This document shows, piece after piece, positions 15,802-24,010 of a stretch of 64,000 nucleotides of DNA. Position 1 is the first letter of the stretch. Every line of letters begins with the position of its first letter. The notes below the pieces were generated by a model. It searched no databases and was not told where the DNA came from. It worked only from the letters and a program-made list of their open reading frames with translations. The stretch is from Rhizobium sp. CC-YZS058. GTDB lineage: Bacteria > Pseudomonadota > Alphaproteobacteria > Rhizobiales > Rhizobiaceae. Location of the stretch: the NCBI RefSeq assembly GCF_034720595.1, contig NZ_JAYESJ010000003.1, positions 1-64,000 of the forward strand, read 5' to 3'. A program made the position numbers and the translations under genes.

Positions 15802-17113
15802 GGCGGATGCTCGCGAAGCCTTCGTCTGGGTCTGGCTCCCGGGCGCAACGGAGCCGGTGGTTGCGGCCCGCCTCGATCAGGATGGCGAGCGCCTGCTCTT
15901 CACCTACGGGGCGAGCTACCGTCGCCGAAAAAGCGCCATTCCCATCTACGAGCCGGAACTGCCCCTCCAGGAAGGCACCATGGCGCCCATTCACGGCCTA
16001 TCGATGGCCAGCTGCATCCGCGACGGCTCGCCGGACGCGTGGGGACGCCGCGTCATCATCAATCGGCTGACGGGCAAGAAACCTGATGCTGCCGGCCTAC
16101 CCGAAATCAGCGAGCTCACCTTCCTGCTGCAGTCAGGCTCCGACCGGATTGGCGCTCTCGATTTCCAGGCATCGTCCACAGAATATATCCCCCGCCTTGC
16201 AGCACAGGCATCGCTTGACGAGCTTATGGAGGCAGCGACCCTCATTGAAGAAGGCGTCCCCTTGCCCCCGGCACTCGACCAGGCAATCAATCACGGCACG
16301 TCGATCGGCGGCGCGCGTCCCAAGGCACTGATCAATGACGGCGCGAAGAAATTCATCGCCAAATTCTCGGCCGCCAATGATACCTATAGCGTCGTAAAGG
16401 CCGAATTCATCGCGATGAAGCTGGCATCTGCCTGCGGACTGAACGCCGCGTTGGTATCGATGACTCGCGCCGCCCAAAAGGATGTGCTGCTTATCGAGCG
16501 CTTTGACCGCACACACACGAAAGGCGGTTGGACACGGCACGCTATGGTCTCAGCACTGACCATGCTTGGCCTTGACGAGATGATGGCACGCTACGCTTCC
16601 TACGAAGACCTAGCCGAACTCATCCGCCACCGCTTCAATGACCCAAAAGACACGCTCAAGGAGCTCTACGGACGGATGTGCTTCAACGTGCTGTGCGGCA
16701 ATACAGACGACCACGCCCGCAACCATGCCGCCTTCTGGGACGGCAAGATGCTCACGATCACGCCGGCCTACGACATCTGCCCTCAGGGCCGCACCGGCAG
16801 TGAAGCGACGCAAGCCATGCTCATCAAGGGCGAGGGCCGCGCCAGCACGCTCGCTACGTTGCTCGCCGCCGCGCCCGATTATCACTTGAGGGAGGCGGAA
16901 GCCGCCGCGCTGATCGAACAGCAGATCACAACCATCGCCACCCTCTGGAAAGAGGTCTGCGACGAAGCCGACCTCAGCCCCGTCGACCGCAAGCTGTTCG
17001 CCGGACGACAGTTTCTCAACAGCTATGCTCTCGACGGCCTCGATACCCACAAGGCGCTACAGGACACCTTTTACAACGGCCGCAACACGCTGCTCACAAG
17101 CGCAGGCGCCTGA
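15791..17113 (+). CDS. HipA-type serine/threonine kinase toxin
   Basis: The 440-residue protein has a HipA N-subdomain 1 region (PIHGLSMASCIRDGSPDAWG) and the conserved GTSIGGARPKALI loop. The catalytic segment is CGNTDDHARNHAAF, holding the catalytic Asp and the Asn; ITPAYDICP supplies the metal-binding Asp, and FIAKF the ATP-binding Lys. All key kinase residues are present, so it is probably active. HipA-type kinases phosphorylate aminoacyl-tRNA synthetases and arrest growth. AGGAGG lies 6 bp before the ATG at 15791 (ATG 15788 is the alternative). The substrate for this subfamily is not known from the sequence. Confidence 0.88.
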   Translation: MTSEADAREAFVWVWLPGATEPVVAARLDQDGERLLFTYGASYRRRKSAIPIYEPELPLQEGTMAPIHGLSMASCIRDGSPDAWGRRVIINRLTGKKPDAAGLPEISELTFLLQSGSDRIGALDFQASSTEYIPRLAAQASLDELMEAATLIEEGVPLPPALDQAINHGTSIGGARPKALINDGAKKFIAKFSAANDTYSVVKAEFIAMKLASACGLNAALVSMTRAAQKDVLLIERFDRTHTKGGWTRHAMVSALTMLGLDEMMARYASYEDLAELIRHRFNDPKDTLKELYGRMCFNVLCGNTDDHARNHAAFWDGKMLTITPAYDICPQGRTGSEATQAMLIKGEGRASTLATLLAAAPDYHLREAEAAALIEQQITTIATLWKEVCDEADLSPVDRKLFAGRQFLNSYALDGLDTHKALQDTFYNGRNTLLTSAGA

Positions 17114-17624
17114 GCTGACAGCGCAAGGCAGCTCGAAAGACGCGCATGGCAGAAACCCTCTCTCCGCTTCCTCGGACATGCCCCATGGGCTGCCGAGCAA
17201 CCCGCCTCCGGCATCATTTTCATGGCAGCCGCCACCAAGCGACCGCAGGCCTGCTCGGTCATTTGGCGTCTGTCTCTGACCTTTGCACCGTCGACCGACT
17301 CGGGTTCAAATAGCGCGGGGACGGGCTGGCTGACGGGGTTTTTCACGATGGAGATATCCACGGGAGTACGCAGTCCAGGCCTTATCGCAGAGGCTGAAGA
17401 CGATCAAAGGCGCGTCAATGCTGCCGAAAACCCCTTTCGCAAACTTTACCGCAAAAACGCCGTGCCGGTCGGATCCGTCGATGCTCCAGATCAAGGGATG
17501 GGTAACCGGTACAATAGGTGCTCGACACATGCCGCGGCAGGTTTGCCGGCGATCCATCGGTGCATCGGCGGAAACCACGACCAGCGGCGTGTGTCAGCGC
17601 CCTCCGCTCATCGCGGCGCATGGA
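17114..17624. other. 510-bp region without a supported gene
   Basis: This lies between the convergent hipA-type and glycerate kinase genes. Short frames exist on both strands but none has a ribosome site with protein-like composition along its length. No repeat or RNA gene was recognised. It may be decayed accessory DNA. Confidence 0.4.
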
Positions 17625-18926
17625 TCATGTCATCAGGATCGCCCTGAAATCGTTCACATTGGTACCAGTCGGGCCTGTTTCGAAGAGGTCGCCGATCGCA
17701 GCAAAGGCCGAATAGCTGTCGTTGCGATTGAGGAGGCTGCGCGGATCAAGCCCGCAGGCGCGAAGCCGTCGGGCCGATGTCCCATCGGCGAAAGCGCCAG
17801 CATTGGTTTCCGAGCCATCGACGCCATCGGTATCAGCTGCCAGTAGCGCAATATCGAAACCATCGATGGCAAGCGCGCAGGCCAGCGCGAATTCCGCATT
17901 GCGCCCGCCCTTGCCGCCCTTCGAGCGCAGCGTCACGGTGGTCTCGCCGCCTGAGAGGAGGACGACCGGCTTTTCGAAGGGGCGGTTCCGGGTGGCGATC
18001 TCCCGGGCGAGCGCGGCATGCACGAAACCGACATCACGGGCCTCGCCTTCGATCGTATCGGACAGGATAACGGCCTCGATCCCGGATGCGCGCGCTGCGG
18101 CCGCGGCCGCTTCGAGCGACAGGCTGGCGGAGGCGACAATATGACAGCGATGTCCGGCAAGTCGGGCATCCTCCGAAAAGGGCGCGTCGGCGTCCGGCGA
18201 CGACAGGTGGGCGATGGCGCGTTCGCTAAGCGTCAGGCCATATTGCCGGACGATGTCGAGTGCGTCGTGGCGCGTCGTGTTGTCAGGCACGGTCGGGCCC
18301 GAGGCAACGTGGGCGGGGTTGTCGCCGGGGATGTCCGACATGATGAGGCTGACGACACGCGCCTTTGTTGCCGCCGCCAGCCGGCCGCCCTTAATCATCG
18401 ACAGGTGCTTGCGCACGACATTCATGGCCGAGATCGGCGCGCCGGAGGCGAGCAGCATCTCGTTCAGCGCGATCTCGTCAGCAAGCGTGAAGCCCGATGG
18501 CGGCGCGGGAAGCAGCGCCGATCCCCCGCCGGAGATGAGGGCGATCACCAGATCGTCCGCGGTGAGATCCTTCACGGCGTCCAACAGCCGCCTCGAGGCC
18601 GTAAGCCCGGCCGCATCCGGCACGGGGTGCGACGCCTCGATCACGTCGATCGACCGCGTGGCGCAGCCATATCCGTAACGCGTCACCACCACCCCGGACA
18701 GGGGACCGTCCCATAGAGCTTCGAGGGCGCGGGCCATCTGTGCGGCGCCTTTTCCGGCGCCGACGACGGCCGTGCGGCCTTTGGGCGGTGCAGGCAGATG
18801 GCGCCGCATGCCTTCTAGCGGATCGGCAGCGTCGACTGCCGCCCGAAAGAGGGTGGCGAGCAAGCGTCGGGCGTCGCTATCGGGACCATGAGGTCCCCCG
18901 ATGCGCGGCTGGTTCAAGGGCTCCAT
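17625..18926 (-). CDS. Glycerate 2-kinase (GckA/TtuD, MOFRL family)
   Basis: The 433-residue protein has the DUF4147/MOFRL architecture: VVGAGKGAAQMARAL, SHPVPDAAGL, ALISGGGSALLPAP, then VLLSGGETTVTLR, GGRNAEFALA, DTDGVDGSETNAGAFADG and a C-terminal FETGPTGTNVND. These are the signatures of bacterial glycerate 2-kinases, which make 2-phosphoglycerate from D-glycerate; TtuD homologues were historically called hydroxypyruvate reductases. AGGAGG abuts the ATG at 18926, so a TTG 9 bp downstream could be used. Last gene of the 12-gene operon; it would send the pathway's C3 product into glycolysis. Confidence 0.9.
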   Translation of the reverse strand: MEPLNQPRIGGPHGPDSDARRLLATLFRAAVDAADPLEGMRRHLPAPPKGRTAVVGAGKGAAQMARALEALWDGPLSGVVVTRYGYGCATRSIDVIEASHPVPDAAGLTASRRLLDAVKDLTADDLVIALISGGGSALLPAPPSGFTLADEIALNEMLLASGAPISAMNVVRKHLSMIKGGRLAAATKARVVSLIMSDIPGDNPAHVASGPTVPDNTTRHDALDIVRQYGLTLSERAIAHLSSPDADAPFSEDARLAGHRCHIVASASLSLEAAAAAARASGIEAVILSDTIEGEARDVGFVHAALAREIATRNRPFEKPVVLLSGGETTVTLRSKGGKGGRNAEFALACALAIDGFDIALLAADTDGVDGSETNAGAFADGTSARRLRACGLDPRSLLNRNDSYSAFAAIGDLFETGPTGTNVNDFRAILMT

Positions 18927-18986
18927 CCTCCTTCAAGACTCGAACGACGCGAGCGCCGCGTCACATCCGTCACGGGCCGGTTTGCA

Positions 18987-20372
18987 TCACCCCTGAAAGG
19001 GGCCTTCCAGAGCGTTTGCGCGCAGCGAAGCAGCCAGACCGTTGCTCTGCAACAGCACATCGCGCCCCGCCGCCTCTGCACCGTCGCTCACCAATCTGTC
19101 GAGCGCTTCGATCAGTCCGCGGGCTACGGCGCGCAGGGCGTCGATCCGCTCCGCATCGCCACGCAGTGCCTCCAGATCATTGGCCGTCACGCTACCGAGA
19201 CCGGCAGGTGTCCGGGCACCCGCGTCAACATAGCCCTCGGCCAGATCGCCGACGCGATTGCGCACCACGCGGTGCTTGATGGCATCAAGGATCTGGTCTA
19301 CCGCCTGAATCGCGCCCGACACGCGTGTCGGATGATCGGTGTCCGCGGTGGCATGCGGCAGCAGCGACAGCCGGGCGGCATGCTCCGGCAGAAGCGACAG
19401 ATATGGCACCATCGGACCTGACAGGGCACCGCTCTCGGCATCACTGAAAAGATCCGCATCGATGGCGGCGTGAGATATCTGGCCCGAGGCAAGGGCGGCG
19501 GCTAAGGCAGGAACATCGACCAGCTGGCCGCGATCGTAGTTGATCAAGACCGCGCCTTTCGCCAGCGCGGACAGGGCCTGCGTGCCGATCAGGCCCGTAT
19601 TGGCATGGCCGTCGGGACCAAGCGGACCGATGCCGAGATGAACGGACAGGACATCCGCGCCGGCGGCGGCATCGCTGACGCTCTCAGCATAGATGAAACC
19701 TTCGCTCTGGATCCATTCCTTGTGGCGGGGCCGAGCGAAGATGCGCACGGTCATCCCGAAGGCGCGCGCCAGTTTTGCGACTTCCCGGCCGATGTTGCCG
19801 TAGCCGATCACGGCGAAGACCCGTCCCTCCAGCTTGGCGGTCGGGAAACGCACGAGATCGCGGCCGGTGTCGAAACGACCGGCGGCGACCAGCCCATGCA
19901 TCTTCTCAACCGGCAAATCGGGACAGACGCGCAGCAGCGCTTTCATCACCATCTGCGCAGTGGCGCGCGCATTGATGCCTGGCGTGTTCATCAGCGGCGC
20001 TACGCCGCCCCGGCCGTCGCCACCACCCCAGCTGGCGGACCCCATATTGCCGGTCCCGGCGCCGATCCGCACGCCGCCACGATCGAAACGCACGTTCTTC
20101 GGAAGGAAGGTGGCCGCTGCGATGACCGCGTCGTAGAGACCGTCACCCGCTTCGGCCAGAAGCTCGGCTTCGGTCGACAGCATCGGCTGGTAATAGAAAT
20201 GCGGCCTGCCTGACTCCGGGGCCGACAGGGCACGCGCCGAGCCTTCATGGAAGACGCCGCCGCGGGTCTCGATATGCCGCTTGACCGCCGAATGATCGGG
20301 GCGGCCATCCGCACCGCGGGCAAGCCCCACGAGATCGACGATGAGGATTTTAGGCGTGGACGTGTCGGTCAT
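18987..20372 (-). CDS. D-2-hydroxyacid dehydrogenase with C-terminal extension
   Basis: In this 461-residue protein the NAD-binding GYGNIGREVAKLARAFGM begins at residue 190. Catalytic positions are Arg281 (NYDRGQLVD), an acidic residue near 313 (DLFSDAES) and His340 (LLPHATADTD), so the dehydrogenase core appears intact. About 95 residues after position 365 form an extra helical tail not found in typical 310-340-residue members. A glycine-rich insert (MGSASWGGGDGRGG) near 110 is also unusual. The start at 20372 has GGAGA upstream. Next to glycerate kinase it is best read as a hydroxypyruvate or tartronate-semialdehyde-type reductase; the substrate is inferred. Confidence 0.85.
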   Translation of the reverse strand: MTDTSTPKILIVDLVGLARGADGRPDHSAVKRHIETRGGVFHEGSARALSAPESGRPHFYYQPMLSTEAELLAEAGDGLYDAVIAAATFLPKNVRFDRGGVRIGAGTGNMGSASWGGGDGRGGVAPLMNTPGINARATAQMVMKALLRVCPDLPVEKMHGLVAAGRFDTGRDLVRFPTAKLEGRVFAVIGYGNIGREVAKLARAFGMTVRIFARPRHKEWIQSEGFIYAESVSDAAAGADVLSVHLGIGPLGPDGHANTGLIGTQALSALAKGAVLINYDRGQLVDVPALAAALASGQISHAAIDADLFSDAESGALSGPMVPYLSLLPEHAARLSLLPHATADTDHPTRVSGAIQAVDQILDAIKHRVVRNRVGDLAEGYVDAGARTPAGLGSVTANDLEALRGDAERIDALRAVARGLIEALDRLVSDGAEAAGRDVLLQSNGLAASLRANALEGPFQG

Positions 20373-20423
20373 CTTTTCTCCTGCGAGAGCTGGCGGATCT
20401 GCCGCCGGCCGCACCGCGCTCTT

Positions 20424-21857
20424 TCAAAACAGTTCGGAAACGAACTTGGTCCTCTGAAACGCCTCCAGCCCCTCGATCCCGCTTTCGGAACCGAAACCAG
20501 ATTCGTTGACCCCGCCAAACGGTGTCTCGGGCGTCGAGATCATCGTGTGGTTGACGCCGACGAGCCCGGCATCCAGCGCCATCTCCGCGTCACGCGCAGT
20601 CGCACCATCCCTGGTGAAGACGAAGGACGCTAGGCCGAAGGGAAGCGCATTGGCCCGCGTAATCACCTCGTCGAAGGTCGAGAACGGCATGATTGCGGCA
20701 ACCGGGCCGAACGGTTCTTCCGAAAGGATCCGGGCGCTTTCCGGAACGTTGTACAGCACGGTCGGCGCATAAAAATTGCCGGGCTGCTCGACGCGACGTC
20801 CGCCGGCCAGAAGCTCGGCTCCCTTGCCGACGGCGTCATCGACCAGCGCCTGGATCGCGTCGCAGCGGCGCGGGGCAATCATCGGGCCCATTCGCGTGTC
20901 GGGCTCGAGACCATTACCGAGCTTGAGCGCGGCCGCCTTTGCCGCCATGCCCTCGGCAAAGCGGGCCGCGATGCTCTCATGCACGAAGAAGCGCGTCGGC
21001 GAGGTGCAGACCTGACCGGCATTGCGGAACTTGGCCGCTGCCAGTGTCGCGACCGCGTGATCCACGTCGGCATCGGCGAAGACCAGCACGGGCGCATGGC
21101 CTCCGAGCTCCATCGTCGTACGCTTCAGCGTATCGGCCGCCCGCTTCTGCAGAAGCTTACCGACGGCTGTCGAGCCGGTCAGGGATACTTTTTTCGGGAT
21201 CGGCGAGGCGAGAAGGTGGCGCGACACGTCATCCGGCACACCGAAAACGAGGTTCAGGACGCCGTTGGGCAGGCCGGCATCCTGAAAGCAGCGGGCAAAC
21301 GCCACGGCCGTGCCGGGGGTTTCCTCGGCGGTCTTGAGGATGATCGTGCAACCGGCAGCGATCGCGCCGGAGATCTTGCGGATGACGTTCGAGGCGGGAA
21401 AATTCCAAGCGGCGAAGGCGACGACCACGCCCACCGGCTCCTTGTAGACCATCTGGCGCTGGCCCGGCACGCGACCCGGCACGATGCGCCCATAGGCGCG
21501 CTTGCCCTCCTCGGCATACCAGCGCGTCGCCTCGGCCGAGAAGGCCACCTCGCCGCGCGACTCGGCGAGCGGTTTGCCGTTTTCCATCGTCAGAACTCGC
21601 GCGATCATTTCCAGCCGGGCGTCGATCAGGTCGGCGGCTTTCATCATGATCTTGTAGCGGGCAACAGCGGTCTCAGCCTTCCAGGTGCCGAAGGCGCGCT
21701 GCGCCGCCGCAAGCGCCGCGTCAAGATCGGCGGCCGAGGCGTGCGGCACGGTGGCAATCTCGGCGCCGGTGGCGGGATTGACGAGCGGCTGCTCCTTGCC
21801 CTCGCTGCCCTTGCGGAACACGCCATCGATCAGCAGGTCGATTGTTTCTTCATACAT
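20424..21857 (-). CDS. NAD(P)-dependent succinate-semialdehyde-type dehydrogenase (GabD-like)
   Basis: This 477-residue aldehyde dehydrogenase has AAWNFPASNV, KTAEETPGTA, GSTAVGKLL, the catalytic Glu in MELGGHAPVLVF and the catalytic Cys in RNAGQVCTSPTRFF. It ends with NESGFGSESGIEGLEAF. The pattern is closest to the GabD/semialdehyde branch. GGAG sits 6 bp before the ATG. In this operon it could oxidise a semialdehyde released by the amine oxidase or aldolase steps. The preferred aldehyde is not readable from the sequence. Confidence 0.9.
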   Translation of the reverse strand: MYEETIDLLIDGVFRKGSEGKEQPLVNPATGAEIATVPHASAADLDAALAAAQRAFGTWKAETAVARYKIMMKAADLIDARLEMIARVLTMENGKPLAESRGEVAFSAEATRWYAEEGKRAYGRIVPGRVPGQRQMVYKEPVGVVVAFAAWNFPASNVIRKISGAIAAGCTIILKTAEETPGTAVAFARCFQDAGLPNGVLNLVFGVPDDVSRHLLASPIPKKVSLTGSTAVGKLLQKRAADTLKRTTMELGGHAPVLVFADADVDHAVATLAAAKFRNAGQVCTSPTRFFVHESIAARFAEGMAAKAAALKLGNGLEPDTRMGPMIAPRRCDAIQALVDDAVGKGAELLAGGRRVEQPGNFYAPTVLYNVPESARILSEEPFGPVAAIMPFSTFDEVITRANALPFGLASFVFTRDGATARDAEMALDAGLVGVNHTMISTPETPFGGVNESGFGSESGIEGLEAFQRTKFVSELF

Positions 21858-21902
21858 AGGTGTCTCCTTGTCCGGCGTCTCGGCCGGGTTGCCGTCGCCC
21901 GG

Positions 21903-23162
21903 TCAGAACCGGGACGAGCGGAAATGCGACAGGTCAATCGAAGGGGAGCGTCCGGTAGCGAGTTCTGCGATCAGCCGACCGGTCACGGAACCGCCCATCA
22001 GCCCCTGATGACCGTGGCCAAAGGCCAGGATGACATTGTCGTGGCGCGGTGCGGTCTCGATTACGGGGATGCTGTCGGGCATGCCCGGTCGGTTTCCCAT
22101 CCACCGTTCCATGCCGCCGAGGTCTGCGCCGGGGAACATATGAGCGGCCTGACGCAGCAGGATATCGGCCCGCCGCCAGTTGGGCTTCGCCTTCGGCCGG
22201 GCGAACTCCACCGTACCGGAAAGGCGCAGGCCGCCCTCCATCGGCGCGGCGACGAACTTGCGTTCGGCGGCGTTGACGTTGACCTTCAGACCCGTGTCGG
22301 CGTTCGGCAGCATGATGTGATAGCCGCGCTCGCTGATCAGCGGCACGCGCACGCCGACCTGCTTTGCGAAGGGGGACGAGAAAGCCCCGGCCGCGATCAC
22401 GACCTTGTCGGCGTCGACCACGCCGCCTTCCGTCGCGACACCCGTGACTCGGCCCTGTTGCACCACGAGTGAGCGAACAGTGTGACGGGTGAAGACGGCG
22501 CCCTTGGCGGCGGCGAGCTTTGCAATGGCGGCGACCAGGCGGCCCGGATTGGGGCACTGTCCCTGCTCGGGCAGGAAGACGCCGGCACGATAGTCGGTTG
22601 ATATGGCCGGCTCCAGCTCGCGCATCTGGCGGGCATCGAGGATCTCGACCTTGACGCCGCGTTCGCGACGCATGCCGATGGAAAGCGCGCTGCCTGCCGG
22701 TCCGTTCGGATTCTCATACGCAAAGAGCTGGCCGCGATGAAGGATCAGGTCCTCGCAGCCGGCCTCCTTCACGAGCGGCTCGTAGCAAGCAAGCGTCAGC
22801 CGGTTCAGCGCGATCATGCCATCCGAGATGCGCCTGACACGCGACAGGCGCGAATTGGCGAGGAAGCGCAGCAACCACGGCAAGGCGTGGGGCAGGTCGA
22901 AAAGGCGCAGGCCGATCGGTCCATCGGGGTCGAGCAGCATACCCGGCACCTGTCCGGCGATCCCCGGAAGGGAGTTGGGGATGCACGAGCCGGGGGAAAG
23001 CCCCCCGGCATTACCAAAGGAGCATTGCCCGGGGCTGCCAGGCTCCAGCGGATCGACCACCTTCACCGAGAAGCCTTCGTCCACGAGGGCATTGGCGGCA
23101 CAGACACCGATGATGCCAGCGCCGATAACGACCACTTTTCCGCCGCGGTAAGATGGCACCAT
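21903..23162 (-). CDS. DadA-like FAD-dependent D-amino acid dehydrogenase
   Basis: The 419-residue DAO-family flavoprotein has the N-terminal dinucleotide fold VVVIGAGIIGVCAANAL and a following SFGNAGGLSPG segment as in DadA. The C-terminal FAD region is ILAFGHGHQGLMGG, and VVIAAGAFSS lies between. AGGAG precedes the ATG at 23162. Coupled in one operon with a two-cysteine proline-racemase-family epimerase, it probably oxidises the D-epimer of a proline-like or hydroxylated amino acid, passing electrons to the respiratory chain. The frame is open far upstream of the start, but that part is a shadow of the aldolase gene. Confidence 0.88.
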   Translation of the reverse strand: MVPSYRGGKVVVIGAGIIGVCAANALVDEGFSVKVVDPLEPGSPGQCSFGNAGGLSPGSCIPNSLPGIAGQVPGMLLDPDGPIGLRLFDLPHALPWLLRFLANSRLSRVRRISDGMIALNRLTLACYEPLVKEAGCEDLILHRGQLFAYENPNGPAGSALSIGMRRERGVKVEILDARQMRELEPAISTDYRAGVFLPEQGQCPNPGRLVAAIAKLAAAKGAVFTRHTVRSLVVQQGRVTGVATEGGVVDADKVVIAAGAFSSPFAKQVGVRVPLISERGYHIMLPNADTGLKVNVNAAERKFVAAPMEGGLRLSGTVEFARPKAKPNWRRADILLRQAAHMFPGADLGGMERWMGNRPGMPDSIPVIETAPRHDNVILAFGHGHQGLMGGSVTGRLIAELATGRSPSIDLSHFRSSRF

Positions 23163-23203
23163 GGTGCGTGCTCCTGTCCTTCTTCTTCTGTTCTTTGGCG
23201 GGC

Positions 23204-23986
23204 TCAGGGAATGTTGGGCATCGGCGTGCCGGCGCGGAAGGCGGGAAGCGCGCGGCTGAAGGCCATCTGCAGCATGCGGAAGTCCGAGAGGTAGGCGATG
23301 AACTTGTAGCCGAGGTCGCGCATCTTCTGCCCGTATTCGATCGAACCGACATGGATGCCCGGTACGACGCCTGCCTTGATGCAGCGATCCGCGATCATGG
23401 CGATTGTTTCGTTCACGTCGTCCCATTTGGGATCGAAGCCGGGCGTGTAGCCCATGGAGACGGCAAGATCCGACGGACCGACGAAGATGGAATCGAGGCC
23501 GGGGGTCGCGAGGATCTCGTCGAGGTTGGCCACACCATCCTTGTGTTCGATCATCGCCATTGTGATGACTGTCGTGTTGGCATGGGCGAAATAGTCCGAA
23601 CCGCCATAAAGACCGGCGCGGATCGGGCCGACCGAGCGACCGCCTTCGGGGTAGTAGCGGCACGCCTCGACAAAGGCGCGGCATTCGGCGGCGGTGTTGA
23701 CCATCGGCACGATAACGCCATAGGCGCCGGCATCCAGCACGCGGCCGATGATAGCCGGGTCATTCCACGGCACCCGTACGAAGGGCGTCTTGTCAGTCGT
23801 GGAGATCGCCTGCAGCATCGACAGCATGTCGGAATAGTCGGCGCAGCCATGCTGCATATCGACGGTGACGGCATCGACGTCCTGCTGGGCCATCATCTCG
23901 GCCGACAGGCCCGACGGGATCGCCAGCCAGCCGGTGACGGCGCATTCGTCCTTGGACCACAGGGCCTTAACCTTGTTCTCACGCAT
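23204..23986 (-). CDS. HpcH/HpaI-family aldolase (2-oxo acid class II aldolase)
   Basis: This 260-residue TIM-barrel aldolase has VDAVTVDMQHG (His base region), FVRVPWNDPAIIGRVLDAGA (Arg), the metal-binding Glu in AMIEHKDGVANLDEI and the Asp in SIFVGPSDLAVSMG. Family members reversibly cleave 4-hydroxy-2-oxo acids to pyruvate, or sometimes hydroxypyruvate, plus an aldehyde. GGAA precedes the ATG. Its neighbours (two aldehyde dehydrogenases, a hydroxyacid dehydrogenase and glycerate kinase) are what would be needed to handle its products. Confidence 0.9.
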   Translation of the reverse strand: MRENKVKALWSKDECAVTGWLAIPSGLSAEMMAQQDVDAVTVDMQHGCADYSDMLSMLQAISTTDKTPFVRVPWNDPAIIGRVLDAGAYGVIVPMVNTAAECRAFVEACRYYPEGGRSVGPIRAGLYGGSDYFAHANTTVITMAMIEHKDGVANLDEILATPGLDSIFVGPSDLAVSMGYTPGFDPKWDDVNETIAMIADRCIKAGVVPGIHVGSIEYGQKMRDLGYKFIAYLSDFRMLQMAFSRALPAFRAGTPMPNIP

Positions 23987-24010
23987 GGGGAGTTCCTTTT
24001 TGTAATGCCA

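Noticed and set aside
17071..17647. Short frames on both strands after the HipA-type gene
   Set aside because: None combines a start, a ribosome site and protein-like composition, and no family was recognised.
20979..22472. 497-residue plus-strand frame opposite the semialdehyde dehydrogenase and DadA-like genes
   Set aside because: High Arg/His/Gly content and overlap with two conserved genes; typical shadow of GC-rich coding DNA.
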